A stretch of DNA of 64,000 nucleotides from Sphingomonas parva (ex Maeng et al. 2020) (lineage in GTDB: Bacteria > Pseudomonadota > Alphaproteobacteria > Sphingomonadales > Sphingomonadaceae), in assembly GCF_004564275.1 (NCBI RefSeq), contig NZ_SPDV01000007.1, positions 1-64,000 of the forward strand, in the 5' to 3' direction. The notes beneath the pieces were generated by a model, which saw only the letters and a program-made list of their open reading frames with translations, had not been told where the DNA came from and did not search any database. Of the stretch, positions 1-7,466 are shown in pieces; positions within the stretch are counted from its first letter, which is position 1; every line of letters begins with the position of its first letter. The translations under genes and the position numbers were made by a program.

Positions 1-1
1 A

Positions 2-51
2 CTCTCCCGACACCTCGAACCGTCACGAAGCGCAGCGCCGCCCTCTTCCGC
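2..51 (-). promoter_or_regulatory. Leader repeat, left copy
   Basis: Read on the minus strand, this stretch repeats the leader found upstream of the DUF932 gene at 1330-1377. Both copies contain GGAAGAGGGCGGCG followed, a few bases later, by CGTGACGGTTCGAG and TGTCGGGAGAG. It lies just downstream of the DUF932 stop codon and is oriented to precede another leftward gene outside the window. I infer a shared promoter or 5' untranslated element used by consecutive genes of the island. Confidence 0.5.
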
Positions 52-96
52 TGAAGAAGGCGACGCCGCGCACCGACATAGCGATGACAGGCAGGG

Positions 97-1296
97 CTAT
101 GCCGCCACCCGGTCGAACAGCTTCTTGGCACGACCCTCCAGATCGAGACGCGCATCCTGCTGGGACTTGCTCCGGGCGAAAGCGGTGATGCCCTGGACGA
201 AGTCGAACACAGACTCGGGCGGGCGGGCCTCTTCGGCCAGCACGGTGTCGATGATCTTGGCGGTCTCGGCCTTGCCGAACCCGCGCTTTCGTAGGAAATC
301 GGTGCGGTCCTCGTCGGAGCGCGCGACGATGCGCTCGCGCGCCTGCCGGATGCCGTTGACGAACGGGAGCGGCGAGGAATCGGCGAACCGGGTCAGCGCC
401 GGTGCCGCCTCATGTGCAAAGCGGTTGGCGGCGTACTTGCTGTGCCGGATGCTGATCTCCTCGAAATCTTCAACGCCCCAAAGGTTGCGGTTCTGGCAGA
501 CGGCGCGGAGGTAGAAGCTGGCGATGCCGAGCGTCTTGGCGCCCACCTCACTATTCCAGCAGTAGAAGCCGCGGAAATAGAGGTCGGGCGATCCATCGGG
601 CAATTTGCCCGCTTCGATCGGGTTGAGATCGTCAACCAGGAACAGGAAAATGTCGCGGTCGCTGGCATAGAGCGTGGTCGTATCGACGCTGATATCGACC
701 ATAGGATTGTAGATGCCGGTCGACCAATCGAGTACGCCGGGCACTTTCCAGCGCGTATCGCCTGTGCCGTTGCCGGCGATGCGCTGGACGGCGGCAACCA
801 GTTCATGGTCATAGATGCGGCCATAGTCAGGGCCAGTGACGGCGCGCAATTCCATCCTGCCGTCCTCGGTCTCCAGCGTCTTGACCTGCTCGGCGCGGTG
901 GTTGGTGAGGCCATATTGCAGGTTGATGCCGGCGAGGGGTGCCGGAAGCTGACGCAGGTACGCCGCTGGCGCACCGACCAGCGCCGCCAGCTGGCCGAAG
1001 CTCCAATGGGTCGGAGCAATCGGCTGCTCGGCGCCGGGCAGGATCAGATCGAGCCGTTCGGCATTGTCGCGGCTGGCTTCGACCCGGACGGCGGCGCTCT
1101 CTACCGTCCGCGTTCGGCTGCGCTCGGCCCGGCCTTTCACCGATGCCATTAGCGCATCGAGCGACAGATAGCGTTCATCGGCCGGACGGCTGAACCATTC
1201 CGACGATACCCGCCCGATCCGCTGGCCGCGACCGACATCGACCTTGTAGCCACCGCTCCGGTCGGGGCTCGCATCGAGAACTTGAACTTGCGTCAT
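97..1296 (-). CDS. DUF932 family protein
   Basis: 399-residue protein of the DUF932 type, common on plasmids, phages and integrative elements; its biochemical role is unknown to me. The central part, with stretches such as AVTGPDYGRIYDHELV and FYCWNSEVGAKTLGIASFYLRAVCQNR, is characteristic of the family. The open frame extends 19 codons further upstream, but the ATG at 1296 has GGAG eight bases before it, and the extra codons lie in a leader repeated elsewhere in the window, so I chose the inner start. It is the leftmost complete gene of the accessory region. The family is often found near antirestriction and partition genes, which fits this context but does not prove a function. Confidence 0.8.
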   Translation of the reverse strand: MTQVQVLDASPDRSGGYKVDVGRGQRIGRVSSEWFSRPADERYLSLDALMASVKGRAERSRTRTVESAAVRVEASRDNAERLDLILPGAEQPIAPTHWSFGQLAALVGAPAAYLRQLPAPLAGINLQYGLTNHRAEQVKTLETEDGRMELRAVTGPDYGRIYDHELVAAVQRIAGNGTGDTRWKVPGVLDWSTGIYNPMVDISVDTTTLYASDRDIFLFLVDDLNPIEAGKLPDGSPDLYFRGFYCWNSEVGAKTLGIASFYLRAVCQNRNLWGVEDFEEISIRHSKYAANRFAHEAAPALTRFADSSPLPFVNGIRQARERIVARSDEDRTDFLRKRGFGKAETAKIIDTVLAEEARPPESVFDFVQGITAFARSKSQQDARLDLEGRAKKLFDRVAA

Positions 1297-1329
1297 GACT
1301 TGTCTCCGCGACGGCCCGGCCGGAAGCCT

Positions 1330-1377
1330 CTCTCCCGACACTCGAACCGTCACGGCGACAGCCGCCGCCCTCTTCCT
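1330..1377 (-). promoter_or_regulatory. Leader repeat upstream of DUF932 gene
   Basis: On the minus strand this 48-base stretch contains GGAAGAGGGCGGCGG, then CGTGACGGTTCGAG and TGTCGGGAGAG, and ends about 35 bases before the DUF932 start codon. Nearly the same sequence occurs at 2-51. If read as coding it would begin VTVRVSGE, which is why automatic start calls can extend into it. A conserved leader shared by neighbouring genes suggests coordinated control by one factor; that is inference. Confidence 0.5.
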
Positions 1378-1440
1378 CTCATAACGCCAGGTCCTAAGGT
1401 TAAGCGCTGCGGCAAAGTCGGTGAACTCTGCCGAAGTACT

Positions 1441-1902
1441 TTATTGTAAGCCGATGAGTTTGCGATAGACCGCCTTGACCCAGTCAAGTGTGCGTTGGGC
1501 CAAACCAATTCTAGACGGCGGCGCGGGCGTGGGTGCTGGCATTGAGGAAGGCACCGGGATTGATGCTGGAGGTCGCTTCAGCCTACGATCCCGCTCTCGT
1601 CCCGCCTCGATCGCAAACCGAGACATCCTGTCTGCCCAGAGGATTTCGCCCTGCTTGATCACATAATGTGAAGCACAAGCGAAGTCGTGATTGCCGATCG
1701 AGGGCCAGATCGATGCTGCACCCCCTTCCATCGTCAGTCGATATTCGGTGCGCACGAGAGGCGTGGACACTTCTTCCCCGCACCCACATGCGCAATTATG
1801 CAGGGCGACGTAGCATTCCTCCGAGACATACAGAATACCGTCTTCGAGGATCTCGGGTATCGCATCCACGAAAACGGTTTTGAGCCTATCGACCCGGGCC
1901 AT
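1441..1902 (-). CDS. DUF6527 family protein of the multi-ubiquitin operon
   Basis: 153 residues. The recognisable core is a cysteine cluster CACGCGEE (residues 37-44) followed by WPSIGNHDFACASHYVI (66-82), so Cys37, Cys39, Cys41, Cys76 and His79 could form a metal site. This pattern is that of DUF6527 proteins, which I know as regular partners of prokaryotic multi-ubiquitin and ThiF genes. A Pro-rich linker (about 111-128) leads to a short amphipathic C-terminal helix. The ATG directly abuts the E1 stop codon with no spacer, indicating translational coupling. A protease, deubiquitinase-like or ligase-like role in Ubl processing is possible but cannot be read from the sequence. Confidence 0.75.
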   Translation of the reverse strand: MARVDRLKTVFVDAIPEILEDGILYVSEECYVALHNCACGCGEEVSTPLVRTEYRLTMEGGAASIWPSIGNHDFACASHYVIKQGEILWADRMSRFAIEAGRERDRRLKRPPASIPVPSSMPAPTPAPPSRIGLAQRTLDWVKAVYRKLIGLQ

Positions 1903-3087
1903 TTACGCGGCCCTGTTCGAGATGTTGTTGCCTTCGATCATGTAAACCGAGTTCACCTCGTTCCGCTCGTCGCGAAAATAGTTCGACCATCGCTTCCATC
2001 GCATGATCGCCATGATGGCGTTGAGCGAATTGACGGCCGCGATCTGAATATCCGTGCGATAAAGGTCGTCCTCCTCCTTATCATCGCCGAATGGCAGTAA
2101 CCGTTCGACTTCGGACCAAGCCATGCCGGGGCGGATGAAGGTTGCTCGGGCGCAACCATCAAGACAATCCTCTTCCAGGCCTACTCCGATCCCTGTGTCG
2201 ACGAAGGGGACCTCCAACCGAAGCAACCCATTGGCTATCTCACGACGTGAAGACCCCTTATCCACGCAGACGAACACGAAATCGAAGCCTGCCAGCTCGT
2301 CCACATTGGCCTCCGTCACCCGAACAGGATGTGGGGTGATGCCGGTATGCATCCGGGCATAGACCTGCGCGTAATAGGCTACCTTGTACGGGAAATCCTT
2401 GAGCAGTTCCGGCTCCGGCGAGCCAGGGGACCGGAATAGATTGTGGTTCAAGAGTTGGTCGCCATCATAAAGATGGATTTCGGTGACCCAGGTCTTCGCC
2501 AAGAGATCGAGCAGAAAAGATCCGGTTCCTCCCAGACCAATGATCGCGACCCGCCCTTTCAGTTTGCGGTTCACGCCGCCGATCCGATAGCGGGCCGAGG
2601 CAGAATCGGGAATGGCGAACGGGCTATCGTCATTGGCGATCATCGCCTTGGCATGAGTCCGGGCGTTGGCCGTCAGATCGAGAGACCGGGCGGCACCGCC
2701 GATCAGGCGTTCATAGGCGACCACCTTGTCATAGATATTCTCGTACCGGTGGGTGACCTCGGGCTTGGACGAGAGATAATGATCCACGTCCAATTCGCCG
2801 CAGCGCTGTTTCTGGGAATTGTTGATGATGTTTGCCATTGGGGCGCCATTGCGATGGCACGGCGTCCCGCCAGCGAAATACATCGTGTGATCGCCCTGCG
2901 GCGTTGCAGTGAGGCCAGTCCCGTCGAGCGACAGGGCGCAGGTGAGGACGCCCCTTGCCAAATTCCCGTCAACCGTGACGTGCGGAACGCTCCGCACGAT
3001 CAAATGGCTGTTGCACACCTCGATCTCAAAGCCCTCGTCAGAGAGGCGCTTGAGATGGGGATCACGACTTATCAGAGCGGCGGACAT
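1903..3087 (-). CDS. ThiF/E1-like adenylyltransferase with extra N-terminal domain
   Basis: 394 residues. The C-terminal half is an E1/ThiF fold: nucleotide loop IIGLGGTGSF (182-191), acidic strand end LYDGD (206-210), NHNLFR (214-219) in the place of the arginine finger, Lys235, and the Asp of FVCVDKGS (272-279). Cys308 and Cys312, in DCLDGCARA, are candidate thioester cysteines. Residues 1-165 form a separate domain (DUF6791 type by my reading) with GDHTMYF and Cys77 in GGTPCHRNG; it could stand in for the E2, as no separate E2 gene is present. It should adenylate the C terminus of the multi-ubiquitin protein, whose gene overlaps its start by 26 bases. Transferring the Ubl to a target is inference. 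Confidence 0.8.
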   Translation of the reverse strand: MSAALISRDPHLKRLSDEGFEIEVCNSHLIVRSVPHVTVDGNLARGVLTCALSLDGTGLTATPQGDHTMYFAGGTPCHRNGAPMANIINNSQKQRCGELDVDHYLSSKPEVTHRYENIYDKVVAYERLIGGAARSLDLTANARTHAKAMIANDDSPFAIPDSASARYRIGGVNRKLKGRVAIIGLGGTGSFLLDLLAKTWVTEIHLYDGDQLLNHNLFRSPGSPEPELLKDFPYKVAYYAQVYARMHTGITPHPVRVTEANVDELAGFDFVFVCVDKGSSRREIANGLLRLEVPFVDTGIGVGLEEDCLDGCARATFIRPGMAWSEVERLLPFGDDKEEDDLYRTDIQIAAVNSLNAIMAIMRWKRWSNYFRDERNEVNSVYMIEGNNISNRAA

Positions 3088-3721
3088 TGAAGACCATCCC
3101 TTTCTTCACCTGAATGGTCTCGCCTTCGACGAGATCGCCCTCGGCGCCATCGACGCCGTAGAGATAGGTGATCGTGTAGTTGAAGTTCTCAAAGTCGGGG
3201 TTGGGGTATGCGATCGCCGCGATCTCCCGGTAGCTGTGCGGGCGCTTTTCCACGGACCTGGGGCGTCCATTGACCTTGATGGTTACCAACTTGGGTTCAC
3301 GACTGCGGATCCGTTCGACCCCGGCGCCATCCAGCGTCACCTCACCATCGCTGGAGATGACGGCATCGCCAGCGCTGTCGAGGATGAGCTCAAGCTCTTC
3401 GTCGATCTCGCCATAGCGATAGAGGTCGGCGGCGAGGATCGTCGGGGAACCCCATTCCCAGCCCCGCTCATTGACGGTGAAGTTGTAGGTGCGGTCGCTG
3501 GCGAAAGAGAGAAAGGCCGCGATCTCGCCGTTGGCGAACTTGACCTCCTCCTCGATGCTGATCGAGCGGGCGAGCCCTGCGGCAATCTGGATCAGAACGA
3601 AATCGCTGGCGGGTGACAGTCCCGCAATCTCGCGAATCTGGCTACCATCCAAGACTTTATCGTTGGTGCCATGAAGAGCACCGTTGACGGTAAACTGAAA
3701 TTTTTCGCGGCCTTTGGCCAT
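3062..3721 (-). CDS. Multi-ubiquitin domain protein (three Ubl repeats)
   Basis: 219 residues made of three beta-grasp ubiquitin-like repeats, each opening with a similar strand: FQFTVNG (8-14), YNFTVNE (79-85) and VTIKVNG (146-152). The third repeat is the best conserved, with HSYREIAAIAYPNPDFENFNY in the helix region. This is the prokaryotic multi-ubiquitin family, the substrate of the adjacent E1. The chain ends NVRRSDKS, without the terminal Gly-Gly used by eukaryotic ubiquitin, so activation would need trimming or different chemistry. I took the ATG at 3721 (GGAG eight bases upstream) over an ATG at 3763, which would eat into the shared operator region. It is the first gene of the three-gene leftward operon. 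Confidence 0.85.
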   Translation of the reverse strand: MAKGREKFQFTVNGALHGTNDKVLDGSQIREIAGLSPASDFVLIQIAAGLARSISIEEEVKFANGEIAAFLSFASDRTYNFTVNERGWEWGSPTILAADLYRYGEIDEELELILDSAGDAVISSDGEVTLDGAGVERIRSREPKLVTIKVNGRPRSVEKRPHSYREIAAIAYPNPDFENFNYTITYLYGVDGAEGDLVEGETIQVKKGMVFNVRRSDKS

Positions 3722-3764
3722 AACGGTGCTCCATCTTCTGGCGACTCTTGATCCCAACTCCACC

Positions 3765-3835
3765 TTGGACTAGGATTGCCATCGAGTCCCGATGTGGACC
3801 ATCTATATCGGGACTTTTTGGCGTTTCAAGTCCAA
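3765..3835. promoter_or_regulatory. Large concentric dyad between two divergent operons
   Basis: Two inverted repeats share one centre at 3800: outer arms TTGGACT (3765-3771) and AGTCCAA (3829-3835), inner arms AGTCCCGAT (3785-3793) and ATCGGGACT (3807-3815). Aligning the two 29-base arms end to end gives 22 matching positions. It fills most of the 139-base gap between the leftward multi-ubiquitin operon and the rightward antitoxin-toxin pair. An operator bound by the Xre-type antitoxin, controlling both directions, is the simplest reading. Confidence 0.65.
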
Positions 3836-3860
3836 ATTTGGATGAGAGGGAGAATTATGC

Positions 3861-4250
3861 GTGGCTAAGCTCGAACCCACCGCCCAACCGGGCGAGGGTC
3901 GATCTGCGATTCCAGCGGCAATGGAGGCATTCCAGGGGCTGGCGGAATTGTGGCAGCTGTCGACCGAGGACCAGTTACTACTTCTAGGGTCACCCGGCCG
4001 ATCGACCTTTTTCAAATGGAAGAAGGATGGCGGATCGCTCCCGCGCGACACGGTCGAACGCGTTTCCCACCTGCTGGCGATTCATAAAGCGCTTGAGATT
4101 CTTTTGCCCGACGCTCGCGCTGCCGATGGTTGGATTCGCCGTCCCAATGCCCAGTTCAACGGGCAAAGCGCCCTTGATGTCATGCGCTGCGGTCAGGTGA
4201 TGGATATCTATCGCGTGAGACAATATGTGGATGCGCAACGTGGCGGATGA
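3861..4250 (+). CDS. Xre/MbcA/ParS-type antitoxin (DUF2384)
   Basis: 129 residues. Residues 20-80 form a helix-turn-helix-like region (LAELWQLSTEDQLLLLG, then FFKWKKDGGSLPRDTVERVSHLL). The C terminus WIRRPNAQFNGQSALDVM is the hallmark of the DUF2384 toxin-binding domain of MbcA/ParS antitoxins. The start is a GTG with GAGAGGGAG eight bases upstream; an out-of-frame ATG four bases before it gives only three codons. The gene overlaps the RES toxin gene by 26 bases, the usual arrangement of these pairs. Antitoxins of this class usually repress their own promoter, and the dyad just upstream is a good candidate site. Confidence 0.85.
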   Translation: MAKLEPTAQPGEGRSAIPAAMEAFQGLAELWQLSTEDQLLLLGSPGRSTFFKWKKDGGSLPRDTVERVSHLLAIHKALEILLPDARAADGWIRRPNAQFNGQSALDVMRCGQVMDIYRVRQYVDAQRGG

Positions 4251-4947
4251 ATTCATCGCGGAAGATATAGAGCAGCCCTTTTTCACGCTCATTCCATCGC
4301 GTTTCCCTACCATCGACGTTTTCGCCCGTGTGGCGAATGATCGCAGCGAAGCGCTGGCCGAGATTGAATCGCTGACCAATCCGCGCTTGCGCGAACGGAA
4401 CCGTCTGATGACCGGGGCGAAAGTCGTGGATGGCAATGGTCCCCTTCTGCAAAACTGGAACCACGCGCCATTCACCTACCCGAACCCGGACGGCACGCGT
4501 TTCTTCGACGCGGATCGCCCCGCGCTCGAGTTGGCTGCGGATATGCAGACGGCACTGGCCATCTCGATCCGAAAGCGCGAGACGTTCCTCAGCAAGACTG
4601 GTGAAGCACCGATCGGCCTGGAAATGCGCGAACTCTCGCGGCAGGTTAAGGGACGATTTGTCGATGGGCGCGACTGGGATCCGGAGCTTGATCTTGCGGA
4701 ACGGCGCCGTCGCGGTCGGCAGATCGCAGAAGCGGGCTTCGATGGACTTCTTTTCCGGCCCGCAGAGCGACCGTCAGGCCTTTGCGTGAGTGTGCTTAGG
4801 GGCGAGGTGCTGGAGCGCGCCGTTCAACGCGATCATTTCAAGTTCGTTTGGGATGGCAGCCGTGTATGCACCGTTTACTCATTCGGCTCTAGCGTCCAAT
4901 ATTCCCGGGACGACTTGTGCGGGATCGACCAAGTTCTTGCTGCCTAG
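4225..4947 (+). CDS. RES-domain toxin
   Basis: 240 residues (238 if the second ATG at 4231 is used). The central and C-terminal part fits the RES fold: Arg in GTRFFDADRPALEL, Glu in SIRKRETFL, and FDGLLFRPAERPSGLCVSVL near the end. RES toxins of the RES-Xre (ParT/MbcT-like) class act on NAD+ or transfer ADP-ribose, which stops growth; the exact activity of this one is not visible. The preceding DUF2384 antitoxin overlaps its start. The N-terminal 70 residues are longer than in minimal RES proteins, and the Ser position is less certain than in typical members, so substrate specificity may differ. Confidence 0.75.
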   Translation: MWMRNVADEFIAEDIEQPFFTLIPSRFPTIDVFARVANDRSEALAEIESLTNPRLRERNRLMTGAKVVDGNGPLLQNWNHAPFTYPNPDGTRFFDADRPALELAADMQTALAISIRKRETFLSKTGEAPIGLEMRELSRQVKGRFVDGRDWDPELDLAERRRRGRQIAEAGFDGLLFRPAERPSGLCVSVLRGEVLERAVQRDHFKFVWDGSRVCTVYSFGSSVQYSRDDLCGIDQVLAA

Positions 4948-5308
4948 CGGGGTGTCGACGGGTTCATTGGGCCTAGCTGAAATCCCAAGCCTTGAAAGTA
5001 CGTCCAGCGAGAACAACGGATCGAACAAATTTTGGAGCTGACTGAAGCCGACTTGCGTTCATCCCGGGCGCTAGACCGTCGACCAATTCGACAGTCTGAC
5101 GGCAGGTAAACACATCTTGCCTGTTAGCATTGCCGGCCCAAGGTCTGCCTCGTCCAAATGGCGGCTTCCTACAGTGCTAGGTCTTAAACAGATAGCGCAT
5201 GGAAGAGTGCGCTTACCTAATGTGATCAAGTCGAAAAGCTTTCAGTCGGCTATAAGGTATGCCGATTTGTTGGCGTGTAGGCGTTTATTTTGAAGTCGGC
5301 GCCTGGTT
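4948..5308. other. Gene-free gap between RES toxin and HipA-like gene
   Basis: 361 bases with no convincing reading frame. Short dyads are present, for example AGCGCA (5194-5199) with TGCGCT (5208-5213), and TCGGC/GCCGA around 5246-5266, but none is followed by a T-run or matches a known element. The two flanking genes converge on this gap, so it must terminate both transcripts. Confidence 0.5.
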
Positions 5309-7159
5309 TTATCGCGCGGCCGCCAGCGCAGTGCAGCGGTCTGCAATGATCGATGCCATCTGATCCTGGATAACCCGCGCGCCATCGATCTCGGCCGCGA
5401 ATGCGGGAAGGCGCAAGTGCGGTGTCGCCGCTTGGACTTGTTCGACGAGTTCGGTCAGTGCTGCGTTGGCCTCGCCCTCGGTAAGCCCGATGGTGCGCGC
5501 CGCAGCGAGAAAGTCTCCGCACGACAGCCGATCATCTTTGCCATTGAGTTTGAGAGCCATCCGATCACTGCCGAGGCCTGGAAAGACCCGGGTGGTGACA
5601 GCATCATAGAGCGGCGCAAAGCGAACCGATGTGAAGACTTTCGCATCGGGCTCGGCGATTTTGAGGAGAGCCAAGTTCTTGAGATGCATGTCGCCATCGG
5701 CGATCAGCCAGGCAAAGATCGCACGGCGAAACAGAATAGCGAGGTCGGCGGCTGGATCCGTCGAGAGCGATCGCAATCCGCGTGCCATGCGCTCGATTGT
5801 GCCATCATATTTGGCTGACGACGGAAGATCGAGGACCGAGCAAAAGTCTTCCAGCGCAAGTCGGCGCCGGTCATCGTTTCTAAGACGAATATCGAACCGC
5901 TCGACGAGGAGCGCTGGGGACATTCCATCCGGCATCGGGGTCAGCGCGATATCGGGTGTTACGAAACCGGCAGCGCGGCCCAGTTCCAGACAGAGCCACT
6001 CGACGATCGGCAGCATTTCGAAACCCGCTGTCCCGGCAGGCTTCAAGATATGGGTGAATGGCAGGTCGATGGCCGGAGAGAGCGCGCCGTCGGCTGCGAG
6101 ATGCATCGGGGCCTTGATCTGAACGCCGGAGAGGCGCGGCGTCTCCGCACGCGCGAAGATCTGCGCGAGGTTCTTCTCGAAACCCCCCTCGATCGCGCCA
6201 CGCGTCGGCCCGTGGTAGCGGCCAATGAACTGCCCGGCCTCTACGAAGCCGTCCAATCTCGTTGTCAGGACATCCGATGGCAGGGCCGTCAGCTGATCGC
6301 GAGCCTCGACTATGTTGACATTGGACATGTAGCGTCTGCCACGCTTGAGCGCTTCACGATCATCGCGCTCATGAAGCACCCGTGCCAACCAGCCTTCTGG
6401 CAACAGTGATTCGACGAACGCCGGAAGTTTTCCCGGTTTGGTCTCGCGAACCAGCGGTGGCGCGGATCTTCTCGCTGGCTTCCAGCGCCATTCGAAACCA
6501 TCATGGGTCAGGTGCCCGAGCGGTTCGCCATGCCAGGCCACGACCAGATCAAGCGCCGCCTTGTTGGCGGGTGCCTTTGCCGCTCCGATCTGCGCCAGCA
6601 GATAGCGCGCAGCGCCTTCGCCCTCGCGATACCAGCCATTCTCGCGTGCCAGCGCCCACACCGCATCTGCCGCCTCCTCAGGCGTGCCATGCTCCTCCAC
6701 GAGCCGCGCGGCCATTTGCGCCCGCATCTCGGCTGTAATCCCGCTGGCATGTTCGCTGCGCAGCCGGAAAGCTTCGAGGAAACGCTGCCGCGGTGAGGAG
6801 ACGTCGATGCGCAATTCGCCTAAGTCGTCGCCGACCACCGCTGCGGCGGTCGAAGGATGGGGCGGCGCCTCGTTCTGAACGATCTCTAGGCTGCGCAACC
6901 GGGTGCGTTGATTGCGGCGACCGCTGATGAACAGCCGTCCATCCGGTGTTGACGCAAGCAGCGCCGCACTGGCTGAGGAGAGATAGGCGTTGGGATAGAG
7001 GTAATGCGCAATGCGCACTGCATGGCTGAGGATGGCGGCATCGACATCGACGCCCTGCTCGACATAGATGCCCCGCATGAGCTGGACAAGTTCGCCCGAC
7101 TGCGCGCGTTGATGCGCGCTCTTTGCATCGATCGTCTCGCCTACCAGATGCATTGCCAT
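5309..7159 (-). CDS. HipA-like kinase fused to an AbiEi-like N-terminal domain
   Basis: 616 residues. Residues 1-60 (SAHQRAQSGELVQLMRGIYV) resemble the winged-helix start of AbiEi-type antitoxins; residues about 200-310 correspond to the HipA N-terminal subdomain; 344-570 carry the kinase core with SGVQIKAPM (344-352), THILKPAG (369-376), catalytic loop ADGDMHLKN (487-495) and the Asp of LYDAVTT (517-523). HipA kinases phosphorylate translation factors such as aminoacyl-tRNA synthetases and cause dormancy; here no separate HipB gene is adjacent. I infer that the fused N-terminal domain does the DNA binding, because two near-identical dyads lie directly upstream, one overlapping the start codon. 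An ATG two codons later is an alternative start. Confidence 0.8.
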   Translation of the reverse strand: MAMHLVGETIDAKSAHQRAQSGELVQLMRGIYVEQGVDVDAAILSHAVRIAHYLYPNAYLSSASAALLASTPDGRLFISGRRNQRTRLRSLEIVQNEAPPHPSTAAAVVGDDLGELRIDVSSPRQRFLEAFRLRSEHASGITAEMRAQMAARLVEEHGTPEEAADAVWALARENGWYREGEGAARYLLAQIGAAKAPANKAALDLVVAWHGEPLGHLTHDGFEWRWKPARRSAPPLVRETKPGKLPAFVESLLPEGWLARVLHERDDREALKRGRRYMSNVNIVEARDQLTALPSDVLTTRLDGFVEAGQFIGRYHGPTRGAIEGGFEKNLAQIFARAETPRLSGVQIKAPMHLAADGALSPAIDLPFTHILKPAGTAGFEMLPIVEWLCLELGRAAGFVTPDIALTPMPDGMSPALLVERFDIRLRNDDRRRLALEDFCSVLDLPSSAKYDGTIERMARGLRSLSTDPAADLAILFRRAIFAWLIADGDMHLKNLALLKIAEPDAKVFTSVRFAPLYDAVTTRVFPGLGSDRMALKLNGKDDRLSCGDFLAAARTIGLTEGEANAALTELVEQVQAATPHLRLPAFAAEIDGARVIQDQMASIIADRCTALAAAR

Positions 7160-7197
7160 AGAATTATCTCGCCTCTCAGATGCGTGATAATTCTATG
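7157..7197 (-). promoter_or_regulatory. Operator O1 of the HipA-like gene, overlapping the start codon
   Basis: Perfect 12-base inverted repeat: CATAGAATTATC (7157-7168) and GATAATTCTATG (7186-7197). The left arm contains the start codon itself (complement of 7157-7159). The inner bases CTCGC and GATGCG also recur in O2. A protein bound here would block initiation or elongation of this gene directly. Confidence 0.7.
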
Positions 7198-7212
7198 GTC
7201 GATCAAAAGGCA

Positions 7213-7247
7213 AGGATTATCTCGCATCTCACATGCGCGATAATCCT
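7213..7247 (-). promoter_or_regulatory. Operator O2 of the HipA-like gene
   Basis: Inverted repeat AGGATTATC (7213-7221) and GATAATCCT (7239-7247). Its core matches O1 across ATTATCTCGC, TCTCA and ATGCG, differing at only a few central bases. The O1 and O2 centres lie at about 7177 and 7230, 53 bases or five helical turns apart, so both would face the same side of the helix and could be bound cooperatively. Confidence 0.7.
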
Positions 7248-7260
7248 AAGTAGAAAGAGT

Positions 7261-7297
7261 GGAGCGCGCCGACCGCCGCCTCGGATCGGCGCGCTCC
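7261..7297. terminator. Strong hairpin, possible terminator
   Basis: GGAGCGCGCCG (7261-7271) pairs perfectly with CGGCGCGCTCC (7287-7297). There is no T-run on the right; on the left the plus-strand bases AAAGAG would give a weak U-stretch only for leftward transcription. It lies in the 219 bases between the HipA-like operators and the end of the partition-like operon; a second small hairpin (GCCAGCC/GGCTGGC) follows near 7330-7350. Confidence 0.4.
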
Positions 7298-7466
7298 TTG
7301 GACCATCATGCCGAAAGCACGGCATGCAGCCAGCCCTATGACGGCTGGCCTAGCGGGCTCCGAACGGGTTCGCCGCCATCCCCGCCACCGTCCTTGATCC
7401 GCCCGACACGACGGCTTCTCCGACGGTCCCGGCGCTTTTGGGTCCCGGTCCCCACATCTTGAGGTG

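Noticed and set aside
7259-7462. 67-codon frame between the HipA-like operators and the ParB/RepB-like gene
   Set aside because: It runs through two hairpins and has no ribosome binding site; Pro/Ser/Arg-rich as expected for non-coding GC-rich DNA.
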